Shown: positions 8,120-17,582, counted from the stretch's first letter. The stretch: DNA of 64,000 bases from Streptomyces lasiicapitis (GCF_014646335.1 NZ_BMNG01000016.1:1-64000), one strand, 5' to 3'. Translations and numbers: made by a program. The notes: generated by a model from the letters alone, not told the origin.

Positions 8120-10102
8120 TTACGCCGGCGGGTACACCAGCGTGATCTCCCGGTTCAGACCGGTCTCGTCGGCGTCCGGGTACATCGAGACCTCGCCGTC
8201 GGACCAGCGCACCAGGAAGTCGTCCGGGTGCTTGTTCTCGGTGTAGTCGCCCGCGCCGAGGACGGTGGCGTGCGTCCAGAGCCGGTTGGGCTTCTTGACC
8301 TGGACCTCGCCGTGGAAACCGTTCTGGTCGATGTCCTTGTAGAGGGTCAGCTCGCCGTCCGTCCAGCGCACCATGAGGTCGTGCTGGTCGTTGCCGGTGA
8401 AGTCTCCCGAGGTCATCGTCGAGGCGTGCGTCCACGTGCCGTTGGGCGCGGCGAGCTTCTTCTCACCGTGGAAGCCGTCGCGGTTGAGGTTGGTGTAGAG
8501 GGTGACCTCACCGTCGCTCCAGCGGACCACGAGGTCGTCGGTCCACTTGTTGTCGCTCGTGTAGCGGCCGCCGGTGATGGACGTGGCGTGCTTCCAGAGG
8601 TCGTTGGGCTTCTGGAGCTGCACCTCGCCGTGGAAGCCCGCCGCGTCGACGTCCGGGTAGAGCGTCAGCTCGCCGTCGCTCCAGCGCACGATCAGGTCGT
8701 CGGTGTCGGCCCCGGAGAAGTCGCCCGCGGCCATGGTGACGGCGTGCTTCCAGGTGCCGTTGGGGCCGGTGAGACGGATCTCCTTGTCGAAGTTGTCGCC
8801 CTCCTCACCGGCACCCCGGTACATGGAGACTTCGCCGTCCGACCAGCGCACGACCAGGTCGGAGTAGTCCCACGTGCCCGGGTTGCCGTCGGTGAAGTAG
8901 CCGCCGGCCATGACCTCGGCGTGCTTCCAGGTCTCGGCCTTGCCGAGGATGCCGCGCCCGGCCGGGGGCTTGTTGTTCACGGCGTCGTCGTACAGCGCCT
9001 TGGCGTCGCCGTCCAGGTACGAGCTGTACGAGATGTCGTCCACGTCGCCGCCGGTCTTCCAGCCGCCGATGACGCCGATGATGCCCCAGCCGCTGCCCTG
9101 CTTGATGAGGAACGGGCCGCCGGAGGCGCCGCCGGAGTACTTGTCACAGGAGATGCGCAGGAAGCTGCCCGGGATCTTGGGGTCGGTGCTGTTGTAGCGG
9201 ACCGTCTTGTCCGTGCAGTCCAGCGGGCGCTTCTGGTTGGCCGGGTAGCCGATGAGGCGGACCGGGTTGTGCTCGTACCCGGCGTTGATCTTCAGCTCGG
9301 CGCCGCCGACGACGTCCTCGACGTTCTTGCCACCGCGCGGCTCGAGGACCAGGAAGTTGAAGTCCAGGTCGGCCGCGGCGTCCGGGCCCTTGGACAGGTA
9401 CCGCTTGTCGACGTAGATCCGGCCCGGCTTGACGGTGAAGGCGCCGTGCGGCTTCTTGCCGTCGTCGTACTGCGGGACGAACGTCAGGTTCTTGCGCGCG
9501 TCCTGGTCGTCGAAGCAGTGCCCGGCGCTCATCACGATGTTCTTGCCGGGGCTCTTGACGACCGTGCCGCCGCAGAAGCGGCCGGTGTTGGTGCCGTCGT
9601 TCCAGAAGAAGGTGCCGACGATCGGCAGCCCCTCGAAGGGGTTGCTGGCCGCGCGCGGCCGCCTGGTCGGGGCGCTTGCCGGGGCGCCGGGCTTGCGCGT
9701 CGTGTCCTCCGCGACGGGCTCCGCGGCGCGCATGCGCGCGGGCGTCCAGTAGTCGTCGGCGTCGGCCGGCGTGAACGCGCGGGCGTCGTTGTCCCCGCCG
9801 TCCGGCACGGGCGTCGGTACGGGGGACTCGTCGCCCGGCGTGCGCGTCGGGGCCGGGGCGTTGTCACCCGGAGTACGCCCCGTCGGCGACGAGGTCTTGG
9901 CCTTCGGTACGCGGGGCTTGCTCTGCGGCACGCGGGGCGGGGCCGGAGTCTTGCCTTCCGGCGTGGCCCCGGCCGCCGGTGCGGTGTCGGTGGCCTTCGC
10001 CGTGGGCGTCGGGGCGCCGGGGTCCGCGTAGGCCGGGAGTCCCGGCAGCAGGATCAGGGCCGCGGCTCCCGCCGCGGCGCCCAGCGCTCTACGCACGTGC
10101 AT
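8120..10102 (-). CDS. Secreted trypsin-like protease with C-terminal beta-propeller-type repeats
   Basis: A 660-aa exported protein. Residues 1-26 are a signal peptide (AAAGAAALILLPGLPAYA). About 120 residues of Pro/Thr/Ala linker follow. The peptidase domain spans roughly 145-370, with His in MSAGHCFDD, Asp in AADLDFNFLVLE and Ser in GGASGGPFL. The C-terminal ~280 residues are five copies of a ~52-residue unit with the core (D/E)DLxVRWSDGExxxY. This unit is common in Streptomyces exoproteins and resembles FG-GAP/VCBS repeats. The ATG at 10102 has a GGGGGG ribosome site eight bases away. It is likely an extracellular protease with a binding or propeller domain; the substrate is unknown. Confidence 0.85.
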   Translation of the reverse strand: MHVRRALGAAAGAAALILLPGLPAYADPGAPTPTAKATDTAPAAGATPEGKTPAPPRVPQSKPRVPKAKTSSPTGRTPGDNAPAPTRTPGDESPVPTPVPDGGDNDARAFTPADADDYWTPARMRAAEPVAEDTTRKPGAPASAPTRRPRAASNPFEGLPIVGTFFWNDGTNTGRFCGGTVVKSPGKNIVMSAGHCFDDQDARKNLTFVPQYDDGKKPHGAFTVKPGRIYVDKRYLSKGPDAAADLDFNFLVLEPRGGKNVEDVVGGAELKINAGYEHNPVRLIGYPANQKRPLDCTDKTVRYNSTDPKIPGSFLRISCDKYSGGASGGPFLIKQGSGWGIIGVIGGWKTGGDVDDISYSSYLDGDAKALYDDAVNNKPPAGRGILGKAETWKHAEVMAGGYFTDGNPGTWDYSDLVVRWSDGEVSMYRGAGEEGDNFDKEIRLTGPNGTWKHAVTMAAGDFSGADTDDLIVRWSDGELTLYPDVDAAGFHGEVQLQKPNDLWKHATSITGGRYTSDNKWTDDLVVRWSDGEVTLYTNLNRDGFHGEKKLAAPNGTWTHASTMTSGDFTGNDQHDLMVRWTDGELTLYKDIDQNGFHGEVQVKKPNRLWTHATVLGAGDYTENKHPDDFLVRWSDGEVSMYPDADETGLNREITLVYPPA

Positions 10103-10214
10103 TGTTGTTTCCCCCCACATAAATGAGACGCCTGTCACCCGGTGTGGCGTGACTGCGTCAAGGTCAGCCAAGATCGTATGGCCGTTGTGCATCAAAGGAA
10201 GGCAAAGTCCACAT

Positions 10215-10817
10215 ATGATCAACTTCACACGCTCGTCCGTACGGGGTGGAGTTGCCGCGATTGCCGGATCTGTCCTCCTGCTCGGGCAGCCGGGCGCGGC
10301 CCACGCCGACCAACTCCCTTTCGAGGGGCGCGGCTACGCGTCCGTCGACGGCCCGGCCGGACCGGGCCAGCTCGTGGAGCTCACGGTCAAGGAGCGCCCA
10401 GGCAATCCGCGGCCGACCTCGGTGGACGTCACCAGCCCCGCGCTGACCAGCGACACAGCCATGGGTGACACCGGCAGGGCCTGGGTCGGCGCCGGCCGGA
10501 TCAAGCCGAAGACCCGGCCGGGCACGTACGAAGTGAAGTTCACCCTCCGCCATAAGAACGCCGACTGCGTCGGCGAGGGCGAACAGGACTACCTGTGCGA
10601 CTACCCGGCGATCGTCCTGCGGGAGCGGCTCACGGTCACCGGGGCCGAGAGCGGCGAAGCCAAGGACGGTGCCGACGGTGACAGCGACAGCGGTTCGGGC
10701 TTCGGCCGCGGCGTGGCGGTCGGCGCCGCGTCGGCCGCTGCGGCGGGAGGGCTGCTCGGCGGGGTCCTGGTGTGGAACCGTCGGCGGCGCGAGCGTGCTG
10801 GTGGTGCGTCGTCGTGA
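10215..10817 (+). CDS. Secreted, C-terminally membrane-anchored protein
   Basis: A 200-aa protein transcribed divergently from the protease at 8120-10102. N-terminal signal (GGVAAIAGSVLLLGQPGAAHA), an all-beta extracellular region of ~130 residues with two Cys (NADCVGEGEQDYLCDYP), a Ser/Gly/Asp linker and a C-terminal helix (AVGAASAAAAGGLLGGVLVW) followed by RRRRERAGG. This is the layout of a sortase-independent anchor. Such proteins are common in Streptomyces; no function is assigned. ATG 10215 follows AAGGAAGG by ~12 bases, longer than ideal. The shared 110-bp intergenic space with the protease suggests co-regulation. Confidence 0.75.
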   Translation: MINFTRSSVRGGVAAIAGSVLLLGQPGAAHADQLPFEGRGYASVDGPAGPGQLVELTVKERPGNPRPTSVDVTSPALTSDTAMGDTGRAWVGAGRIKPKTRPGTYEVKFTLRHKNADCVGEGEQDYLCDYPAIVLRERLTVTGAESGEAKDGADGDSDSGSGFGRGVAVGAASAAAAGGLLGGVLVWNRRRRERAGGASS

Positions 10818-10964
10818 CGGGGTGCGTGGGCGTGCGAGCCGTGCGGCCACGCTCCGGAGCCCACGTGGTCGCGGACCCGATCAGGGCTCTCGAACCTAAA
10901 CCTGACGGAGTCTCTGCCTGAACGCCGACCCCTATGACGGAGCAGCTTTCAGGAAGGTAGCAAC

Positions 10965-11147
10965 ATGCCCGACGCCCATCCCTCGGATCCGATCGTCGAC
11001 GCCGGGCCGGGCTCGCCCGGCAGTCGCCTTCGACGAGGGCCGGGGCACGGCAGTCCGTCGGCCCACCCGTACGGGCAAGAAACTGTGGGAGTCCCCGGCG
11101 CGCACCGGCCTGACAAGGAAGCTGTGCCCGCCGCGTCGGCCTCCTGA
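10965..11147 (+). CDS. Doubtful small ORF (60 aa)
   Basis: An ATG at 10965 with a good AGGAAGG seven bases upstream, but the encoded 60 residues are low-complexity and match nothing I know. A neighbouring frame (FDEGRGTAVRRPTRTGKK) reads more like protein, so this may be the start of a gene broken by frameshifts. The rest of 10818-11280 shows no coding sequence I can support. Confidence 0.25.
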   Translation: MPDAHPSDPIVDAGPGSPGSRLRRGPGHGSPSAHPYGQETVGVPGAHRPDKEAVPAASAS

Positions 11148-11280
11148 GTGCACAGCCCGCGCTGCCGTGACGGCTACGTGAGAAGAGCGGCCTGCGGCCG
11201 CGCCGGGCAGCCGCCCGCGATCACCCGAGTCCCACGCCAGACGGCAATGGTGCGGGAAGACCGGGATGTTCGTCGCGTGC

Positions 11281-11907
11281 CTAACTCAGCAGCTCGCGAG
11301 CCAGCGCCTGCCCCCACCACTCCTCGATGCGACCGGGCGGCCAGCCGCGTTCGGTGGTGAGTGTGGTGTAGACGTCGATGTTGCAGATGGCCGCGTAGAT
11401 GTCGACGGCAGACTGCTGGTCAAGTCCGGGTCGGAGGGTGCCGGCCGGCCAGGACGAGAAGACCTGCACCCGGGTCGCATCGCCCCGTTCGCGACCGTCA
11501 CGGTAGGCCGTGGCGAGCTCGGGTTCGCTGCGGCCCGCTTCGCGCATCACCATGATGATGTCGCCCGCGCGCTCGAACAGCCGCCGGTCGTAGGCGGCCA
11601 TCGCCGCGAGCTGGCCCCGGGGGTTCGCCACTGCGGCCTCCAACTCCGCGAGCATCTGCGGCGCGTCGGCGGACAGATCAGCTGAATCGGCCACGGCCCG
11701 GGTCAGCCCGGTCTTGTTCCCGTACGTCGCGTAGACCGTGGGCACGGAAACTCCCGCCTCGCGCGCCACCTCGCGCACGGTCGTGCCCGCCCAGCCCTGG
11801 GAGTCGAAGAGCCGGCGCGCGGCGCGGGCGATCTCGGCCCGGGTCTCCCGTGCCTGCGTCGTGCGACGCAGTGAGTCATAGCGACGTCGGTCCTGCTCTT
11901 CGCTCAT
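11281..11907 (-). CDS. TetR-family transcriptional regulator
   Basis: A 208-aa protein with an N-terminal TetR HTH (EIARAARRLFDSQGWAGTTV, then REVAREAGVSVPTVYATYGN) and a helical ligand-binding C-domain. ATG 11907 follows GAGAGGG. It is transcribed away from the two membrane-protein genes at 11948-13136 with only 40 bp between, so it most likely represses them and itself. The ligand is unknown. Confidence 0.9.
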   Translation of the reverse strand: MSEEQDRRRYDSLRRTTQARETRAEIARAARRLFDSQGWAGTTVREVAREAGVSVPTVYATYGNKTGLTRAVADSADLSADAPQMLAELEAAVANPRGQLAAMAAYDRRLFERAGDIIMVMREAGRSEPELATAYRDGRERGDATRVQVFSSWPAGTLRPGLDQQSAVDIYAAICNIDVYTTLTTERGWPPGRIEEWWGQALARELLS

Positions 11908-11910
11908 GCC

Positions 11911-11948
11911 TTGCCCTCTCCAGGTTTACGCTGCTTATAATCAATATA
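11911..11948 (+). promoter_or_regulatory. Candidate promoter giving a leaderless transcript
   Basis: TATAAT at 11936-11941 and TTGCCC at 11911-11916 (19-bp spacer). The expected start point, seven bases after the -10 box, is the A of the ATG at 11948. No ribosome site precedes that ATG. A TetR operator probably overlaps. Confidence 0.5.
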
Positions 11949-12679
11949 TGACACAGCAATCCAAGTTAGCCGCCGTCGGCTTCTCCCGGATCGGCGGCAT
12001 GGCAGCCATCGGCTTCGCCGCCATGATCACCCTCAGCAACGTGATCATGGTGCCCGCCGGCCTGCCCCTCACGGGCGCAGAAGCAAGCAAGGTCACCGAG
12101 TTCTTCGCCACGCAGGGCACGGCCGTCGGCATCGGATCCGCACTGGCCCCCGCCGCCTGGATCCTGGCCACGGTCTTCGGCGCCGGTGCGCTCATCGCGC
12201 TGCGGCGGTCCGAGCGCGATCGCAACGAGGCGTGGTCGCTGCTCGGACTCGCCGGTCTGGCCCTTCAGAACGTCACCTTCGCCGGGGTCATCGCGACCCG
12301 CCTCGCCCTGACCTCGACAGCCCCGCACGATCCCTCCGCGACCGCGGCACTCTGGGCGCTGCACGATGCGGTGTTCACCCTCAACGGAACGTTCCTGGCG
12401 CTCGCCCTTCTCGGCCTGTCCGTCGGAGGTCTGCGCACGGGCCTGATCCGGCCCTGGCACGGCACCCTGGGACTGCTCGCCGCCGCACTGCAGTTCAGTT
12501 CCGCCACCCTCGCCCATTGGGTCATCGACGACGACGGCGCCATGGGCCTCCTGGGTCTCGTCGGCTGGCTGATGTGGGTCGTCTGGACCGTCGTGTACGG
12601 CATCACCCTGATCCGGCAGAAACCCACTACCCCGCTCCGGAGGTCCACCCATGACCACACGTGTGCCGTTCCCGCGTGA
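11948..12679 (+). CDS. Multi-pass membrane protein (DUF4386-like)
   Basis: A 243-aa integral membrane protein with about six hydrophobic helices (GGMAAIGFAAMITLSNVIMV, AAWILATVFGAGALIAL, LLGLAGLALQNVTFAGVIA, VFTLNGTFLALALLGL and others). The overall pattern resembles DUF4386 proteins, but I am not certain of the family. I start it at ATG 11948, where a -10 box seven bases upstream predicts leaderless translation. The frame is open to 11906. It overlaps the next gene by 29 bp, so the two form a TetR-controlled pair. Confidence 0.7.
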   Translation: MTQQSKLAAVGFSRIGGMAAIGFAAMITLSNVIMVPAGLPLTGAEASKVTEFFATQGTAVGIGSALAPAAWILATVFGAGALIALRRSERDRNEAWSLLGLAGLALQNVTFAGVIATRLALTSTAPHDPSATAALWALHDAVFTLNGTFLALALLGLSVGGLRTGLIRPWHGTLGLLAAALQFSSATLAHWVIDDDGAMGLLGLVGWLMWVVWTVVYGITLIRQKPTTPLRRSTHDHTCAVPA

Positions 12680-13136
12680 CCCCGCAGGCTCTGCCTTCCC
12701 GCTGGGAGGCTCCGCGAAGAGGCGTCACATCACCACGGCCCTTGCCGCACTGTCCGGCGCCACGGTTCTGTTCTTCGGGCTCAACTTCCTGCTGAACCCT
12801 GACGGCGCACCCTCCGGATTCGGGATCACCCCCTGGCCGGAGGGAAACGCCGACGGCTACTTCGCCGTGAAGGGCGTACGCGACATCGCGGTGGCAGCCA
12901 CCGTGTTCCTGCTGCTCACGATCGGCCAGCGGCGGACACTCGGCTGGGTGGTCCTCATAGACGCCATCATTCCGCTCGGCGACGCGCTCACGGTCCTCAC
13001 CCATGGCGGCACGTACACCACAGCCCTGAGCATTCACGTATCGGCGGCCGCTCTCGTCGTGCTCACCGCCATCATGCTGCTGACCGAGAGCGGCCAACGC
13101 CCGCCTGAGAGGACACACCTGACACCCTCACCATGA
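12651..13136 (+). CDS. DUF4267-family membrane protein
   Basis: A 161-aa protein with four hydrophobic helices: TALAALSGATVLFFGLNFLL, IAVAATVFLLLTI, WVVLIDAIIPLGDALTVL and ALSIHVSAAALVVLTAIMLL. The motif FAVKGVRDIAVAA with the downstream GDA is typical of DUF4267 proteins. These are often found beside TetR regulators, as here. ATG 12651 follows GGAGG and overlaps the end of the upstream membrane-protein gene. Function unknown. Confidence 0.75.
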   Translation: MTTRVPFPRDPAGSAFPLGGSAKRRHITTALAALSGATVLFFGLNFLLNPDGAPSGFGITPWPEGNADGYFAVKGVRDIAVAATVFLLLTIGQRRTLGWVVLIDAIIPLGDALTVLTHGGTYTTALSIHVSAAALVVLTAIMLLTESGQRPPERTHLTPSP

Positions 13137-13151
13137 CCCTCTGGACAGTGC

Positions 13152-13631
13152 CTACTCGACGGTTGGCCGTATCCGCATGAAGCCGCTGTTCGGCGCCGAC
13201 CCCGAGTACTGCGCTGCCCAAGCGCTTGCACGGCAGCTGGCCGACCTGGACGCGGGCGGCTTGGTGACCTTCGGAGCGTTCTCCGGCATCCCCTTCGCGA
13301 TGAGCCCGTTCCGATGGTCGGCGTACATTCCACGCATGATCGCTTTCAGTGCTTCGCCCGTCGCGTGTCGGGCAAGTCGCGGCGACTTCCAGTCCGAGGT
13401 TTTCGCCGCCTCGGCTGTGTCCCGCCACAGGTCCAGGTAGGCCGCGGTCGCCCTCTTCCGGGCAGTCTCCGAGACCGGCGGTGTCCGCTCGGTTTCCCGT
13501 CCCGCCACACTCGAATGACCAGCCCCACCCGAGCCGATCGAGTCTTTCTTCCCGCCCCCTGACCGCAAGGTGCCGCAGCGGACCAACTTCAATGTCGGTA
13601 CGAGTACTTGGCGTTCCCTTCCCCAGAGCAA
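13152..13631 (-). pseudogene. Truncated lipoprotein-like gene
   Basis: The middle of this frame (ATAAYLDLWRDTAEAAKTSD, then RLARHATGEALKAI and GLIAKG) matches a family of small Streptomyces secreted lipoproteins, which usually run ~180-200 aa with an N-terminal lipobox. Here the signal region is replaced by non-hydrophobic sequence. After KVTKPPA the frame no longer resembles the family, as expected after a frameshift or truncation. I therefore call it a degraded gene. No ribosome site supports the apparent start. Confidence 0.4.
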
Positions 13632-13795
13632 CGCGGGCAGTTCACGACAAACCCCCGCTTCACCATCCGCTCCGAGCGGTGCCGACGGTCAGTTCAGTTC
13701 CCCACGAAAGGCCATTTCTGATTCACACATAGTTACCAACGTGGAGGCGGCCCGGTGAATCTGCTCGTGGACAGCCGGACGTAGCATGCGCAGGC

Positions 13796-14998
13796 ATGAC
13801 GACGTTGCCTGACGAAAACATTCACCCGTTCCGCATCCGCATCCCGCAAGGCGAACTGGACGATCTGCACGAACGTCTGGATCGCACCCGCTGGCCGGAT
13901 GAACTGCCCGGAGTGGGCTGGGCATACGGAATCCCCCGGGGCTACCTGAAGGAGCTCGTGCAGTACTGGCGGCACGAGTACGACTGGCGCGCCGCGGAAG
14001 CCAGGCTGAACGAGTGGCCGCAGTTCACCACCACGATCGACGGGGCAAACATCCACTTCGTCCATGTCCGGTCGCCGGAATCGGACGCGACCCCGTTGAT
14101 CATGACGCACGGCTGGCCGGGCTCGATCGTCGAATTCGCCGAGGTCGTAGGTCCGCTCACCGACCCGCGAGCGCATGGCGGCGACCCGGCGGATGCGTTC
14201 CATGTCGTGTTGCCAAGCATCCCCGGCTTCGGACTGTCCGGACCGACGCAAGAGACGGGCTGGGAGTTCCAGCGGGTGGCCGCCGCGTTCGCCGAGCTGA
14301 TGGAGCACCTCGGCTACGAACGCTACGGCGTGCAGGGCGGTGACTGGGGAGCTGCCATTTCGCGCGAGATCGGCCGAAGGTGGCCTGACCGGGTCATCGG
14401 CGTGCACCTGAACCTGCTGCCGAACTCGGCCGCTACGCAGGAACCCGATGCGCACGAGCTGGACGCCCTGACCCCGCACGAGCGCAAGCGCACACTGGCC
14501 TCCTGGGAACGCTTCCAGGAGTGGAACCGCGACCGCCAGGGATACGCGGACATTCAGTCCACCCGGCCGCAGACGCTGGCGTACGGCCTGACCGACTCAC
14601 CGGTCGGCCAACTGGCCTGGATCGCAGAGAAGTTCAAGGAGTGGACCGACTCCCAGGGCCGCCCGGATGACGCCGTCGACCGGGACCAGATGCTCACCAA
14701 CGTCATGCTGTACTGGCTGACCGGCACAGCCGGCTCGTCCGCCCGCATCTACTACGAACGCGCACACGCCGACTACTGGGGCACGCCACCCGGGCCGTCG
14801 AAAACACCGACCGCACTGGCCGACTTCCCACGGGACAACTTCATCCCGCTGCGGCACATCGCGGATCGGACGAACAACATCGTGCAGTGGACGGAGTACG
14901 ACCGGGGCGGGCACTTCGCGGCAATGGAACAGCCGGACTTGCTGGTCGGCGACGTAAGAAGGTTCTTCCGGAAACTTCACGAGGCCGCCCCTGAGTGA
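13796..14998 (+). CDS. Epoxide hydrolase, EHN-type alpha/beta hydrolase
   Basis: A 400-aa protein like microsomal epoxide hydrolase. An N-terminal EHN domain (FRIRIPQGELDDLHERLDRT) is followed by an alpha/beta hydrolase core with oxyanion loop HGWPGS, nucleophile Asp in GGDWGA and catalytic His in RGGHFAAMEQP. The lid has the paired Tyr expected for epoxide activation (YYERAHADYW). It hydrolyses epoxides to diols; the substrate is not predictable. Start ATG 13796 has a weak ribosome site. It stands alone between degraded genes. Confidence 0.88.
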   Translation: MTTLPDENIHPFRIRIPQGELDDLHERLDRTRWPDELPGVGWAYGIPRGYLKELVQYWRHEYDWRAAEARLNEWPQFTTTIDGANIHFVHVRSPESDATPLIMTHGWPGSIVEFAEVVGPLTDPRAHGGDPADAFHVVLPSIPGFGLSGPTQETGWEFQRVAAAFAELMEHLGYERYGVQGGDWGAAISREIGRRWPDRVIGVHLNLLPNSAATQEPDAHELDALTPHERKRTLASWERFQEWNRDRQGYADIQSTRPQTLAYGLTDSPVGQLAWIAEKFKEWTDSQGRPDDAVDRDQMLTNVMLYWLTGTAGSSARIYYERAHADYWGTPPGPSKTPTALADFPRDNFIPLRHIADRTNNIVQWTEYDRGGHFAAMEQPDLLVGDVRRFFRKLHEAAPE

Positions 14999-15163
14999 CT
15001 GCGGGCGGCTCCACCGAGGGTGGTCCGTGATCGTCAGCCACTGTCACCGCAGCGAGCCGCTGTTCGTGGCGTTGATCCTTCGGCAGCATCCGCAGCCCGA
15101 CCAGGGCCCGTACCCCGACACCCGGGCATGCCTTGCTCGGCCACGGCGATCGGGTCAGGTTCC

Positions 15164-15616
15164 TCAGCCCGGTCCAGTCGTCACCGCGCCATGGCTTCCT
15201 GGGTTGGGATCGTCGTCGATTTCGGCGGCGAACTCAGCAGCGAACGTCTCTGTGCCCAGCGTCGCGAGGACCTTGGTCATGATGCGCTCGACATCGCTGC
15301 GCTCGGCCTCAGGGAGATGCGCGCCGGCGGATTCCCGGGCCCGGGTGGCTGTGCCCAGGAGGCGCGCGGCCTGCACAGGTTGGCCCGCGAGGGCGTATGT
15401 GCCCCGGCGAGGCCCTCGTGGGCGAGGGCCAGGGCCCGGGGGTCGCCGCTGTCACGGGCGACGGAGAGGCCTTGGTGGTGCGGGGTGAGGGCCGTGGGAG
15501 CGTCGTTGCGTTGTTCGGCGAGGAAGCCGAGTTCGGCGAGAAGGAGCGCGGGGCCGGGGCCGAAGTCGACTTCGCGGTGCCATGCGAGGCTTCTGCGGAG
15601 GTGCTTGTCAGCTGAC
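15164..15616 (-). pseudogene. Tail of an AfsR/SARP-type (TPR) regulator, frameshifted
   Basis: The minus strand reads RRSLAWHREVDFGPGPALLL, AELGFLAEQRN, GDPRALALAHEGLAGAH. After a one-base shift near 15395 it continues ALAGQPVQAARLLGTATRAR and then the acidic end. This is the standard C-terminal TPR segment of large Streptomyces AfsR-like or LuxR-type ATPase regulators. Everything N-terminal is missing: the fragment begins directly at the end of the SDR gene. 5' truncation plus frameshift make it dead. Confidence 0.6.
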
Positions 15617-16363
15617 CGGCCGTGGCGGAGGGTTCAGGGACTCGAAGTGGAAGGCATTGATGTAGCAGTCGCGCGGCTGCTGGATCGCGAAGGTGATGCA
15701 GTCGATCACCGACTGTGCCGCGAGCGGGTCCTGAGCTCCGCGCGGGGTGGCGTCCCACTCCGGGGACAGCGGGTCACGGCTGCTGTCGAAGTCCGGCGGG
15801 AACAGGGAGATCACCCGGACACCCTGGGGACGCAGACGGCGCGAGAGCGCTTCGGTGAAGCCCCTCTGGCCGTGCTTGGCCGCATAGTAGGCCTCGTGTG
15901 CCACGGGGTGCTGGGCTCCGGGAACACCGCATACGGAGACCATCGTGACCACGTCGGGGTGGTCGGAGGCGAGAAGCAGCGGCAGGAGGTTCTTCGTCAC
16001 GAGGATGGTGCCGGTGCTGCCCGAGGCGATCGTGTCGGCCACGTCCTCGTCGGAGACCGAGAGGAGGTCCGGGCCTTCCAGCCAGCGGGCACCGTTGTTC
16101 ACGAGGACGTCGACGCGGTCGGTGCGGCGGCCGACCGCCGCGGCGAACTCACGGATCGAGGCAGGGTCGGCGAGGTCACAGGCGAAGGCGTGCACGCGGT
16201 CGTGGCCACGGTCGCGAATCTCGCTGCGGGTGCGTTCGGCCGCTTCCAGGCTGCGTGCGGCGAGGAGGAGTTCGGCGCCGAGGCCGGCGAAGTGGTGGGC
16301 GAGCGCGCGGCCGAAGTCGCGGCCCGCCCCGGTGATGACCACGCGGCGGTCGGTGAGGTTCAT
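15608..16363 (-). CDS. SDR-family NAD(P)-dependent oxidoreductase
   Basis: A 251-aa SDR: TGAGRDFGRAL cofactor motif at residues 11-21, NNGA near 86, then VSVCGVPG and YYAAKHG giving Ser, Tyr and Lys. The motif is the TGxxxDxG variant. ATG 16363 follows AAGGA; the frame is open to 16564 but that part has no homology. C-terminal to the catalytic core the protein keeps the family length. The substrate is unknown. Upstream DNA (16364-16711) carries only IS-end and unassigned debris. Confidence 0.85.
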   Translation of the reverse strand: MNLTDRRVVITGAGRDFGRALAHHFAGLGAELLLAARSLEAAERTRSEIRDRGHDRVHAFACDLADPASIREFAAAVGRRTDRVDVLVNNGARWLEGPDLLSVSDEDVADTIASGSTGTILVTKNLLPLLLASDHPDVVTMVSVCGVPGAQHPVAHEAYYAAKHGQRGFTEALSRRLRPQGVRVISLFPPDFDSSRDPLSPEWDATPRGAQDPLAAQSVIDCITFAIQQPRDCYINAFHFESLNPPPRPVS

Positions 16364-16711
16364 GTTGTTCCTTCGATCGGGCGGGCGGTCGCGTGCGGCA
16401 ACGGTGAGGTGAGTAGGGCCTGTCCGGCGGTCATGCGACCGCCTTGGGTCCGAGTCGCGGCACGGGCATGGGACGACGGGGAGATCAATGAACGGCGAGT
16501 GGGCCCAGCTGAAGCCACACCCACGCACGACCGGGGAGCGAAGCGGGCGTTGTACGTCTGGCACGGCACTGTCAGCGTGGCCGCGATCGGGCTCTCATCG
16601 CGCTGATCCGCCCGAAGCCCGACCTCGACCTGGTCGCGGATGAGCCAGCTGTCGGCGTACTTCTGAGACAACCTGCCTCAGTACGGACGAACGTGCTCAG
16701 GCCCAAGCGAT
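16364..16711. other. Intergenic region with an IS5-type end remnant
   Basis: TAGGGCCTGTCCGGCG near 16412 matches the terminal inverted repeat of the IS5-family copies at 56940-57877 and 58902-58915 in the same window. A short plus-strand stretch (ALIALIRPKPDLDLVADEP, near 16595) looks coding but is unassigned. No intact gene is visible. Confidence 0.4.
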
Positions 16712-17545
16712 TCAGTGGAAGGCGACGGCGTTCTCCGAAGCCCACTGCCGGAACGGCCGTGCCGGCACTCCGGTGACCTGTGAAACCGTGTCGCGCACCA
16801 TCAGCAGCTCGTCGTTCACGTCTCCGCCCGTGACGTCGAGCACCGCGTCCGCGGCCTCGGCGCCGAAGACCGCGGCCATCTGTGCGTGGGCCTGCTGGCG
16901 GCTGATTTCGGCGAAGGGAACCTGCCGACCCAGTGCTGCCGCGATGGCCTCGGCCTGCTGTCGGGCGGTCACCGGCTCTGGGCCGGTCAAGGCATACGTG
17001 CGTCCCTGGTGGCCGGGCTCGGTCAGTGCCACCCGTGCCACCGCTGCGATGTCCCCGGGGTGGATGGTCGGCAGCGCGGTCTCGGCGTACGGCGCGCGGA
17101 CGGTCTCGTGGCCACGGATGGAAGCCGCCCACATCAGGGCGTTCGAGGCGAACTGTGTCGGCCGCAGGATCGTCCAGGCCATGCCGCTGGCCTTGAGCAG
17201 TTGCTCCACCGCCAGGTTCTCGCCGGCGGGGCCGAGGTGCGGGTGGGTCTGAACGGTGATGGACGACACCAGCACGACGTGCTCCACACCCGCCTGCCGG
17301 GCGGCTTCGAGTATGTCGGCGTCCGAGCCCAGACGCGACACAAGAAACAGCGAGCGCACCCCATCCAGCGCGGGCTTCAACGACGCCGGCTCCGCGAAGT
17401 CGCCCTCCACAGCCTCGACCTGATCGGGGAAGACGGCCCGTGCGGCATCACGGGTCAGCCCTCTCAGCGGCCCGGCACCGCATGCGTGCAGCTCCTTCAG
17501 CAGGGCACTGCCTATGTTTCCGGTGGCTCCGGTCACGAGGATCAT
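16712..17545 (-). CDS. NmrA-like NAD(P)-binding protein
   Basis: A 277-aa atypical SDR: TGATGNIG at residues 6-13, no Tyr-Lys catalytic pair, and an NmrA-type tail. Internal motifs VEGDFAEPASL, VLVSSITVQTHPHLG and LTGPEPVT are typical of the QorB/NmrA group, which sense redox or reduce quinones. ATG 17545 follows GGGAAG. A promoter with a 19-bp spacer upstream (17583-17613) suggests MerR-type control. Confidence 0.85.
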   Translation of the reverse strand: MILVTGATGNIGSALLKELHACGAGPLRGLTRDAARAVFPDQVEAVEGDFAEPASLKPALDGVRSLFLVSRLGSDADILEAARQAGVEHVVLVSSITVQTHPHLGPAGENLAVEQLLKASGMAWTILRPTQFASNALMWAASIRGHETVRAPYAETALPTIHPGDIAAVARVALTEPGHQGRTYALTGPEPVTARQQAEAIAAALGRQVPFAEISRQQAHAQMAAVFGAEAADAVLDVTGGDVNDELLMVRDTVSQVTGVPARPFRQWASENAVAFH

Positions 17546-17582
17546 GGGTGTCTTCCCGTCATCAGATGATCAAGTAGGCGAC

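Noticed and set aside
8027..10126. Long plus-strand open frame (699 codons) opposite the secreted protease
   Set aside because: Antisense shadow of a high-GC gene; the minus strand has signal peptide, catalytic motifs and repeats, while this frame is Val/Arg/Gly-rich without motifs.
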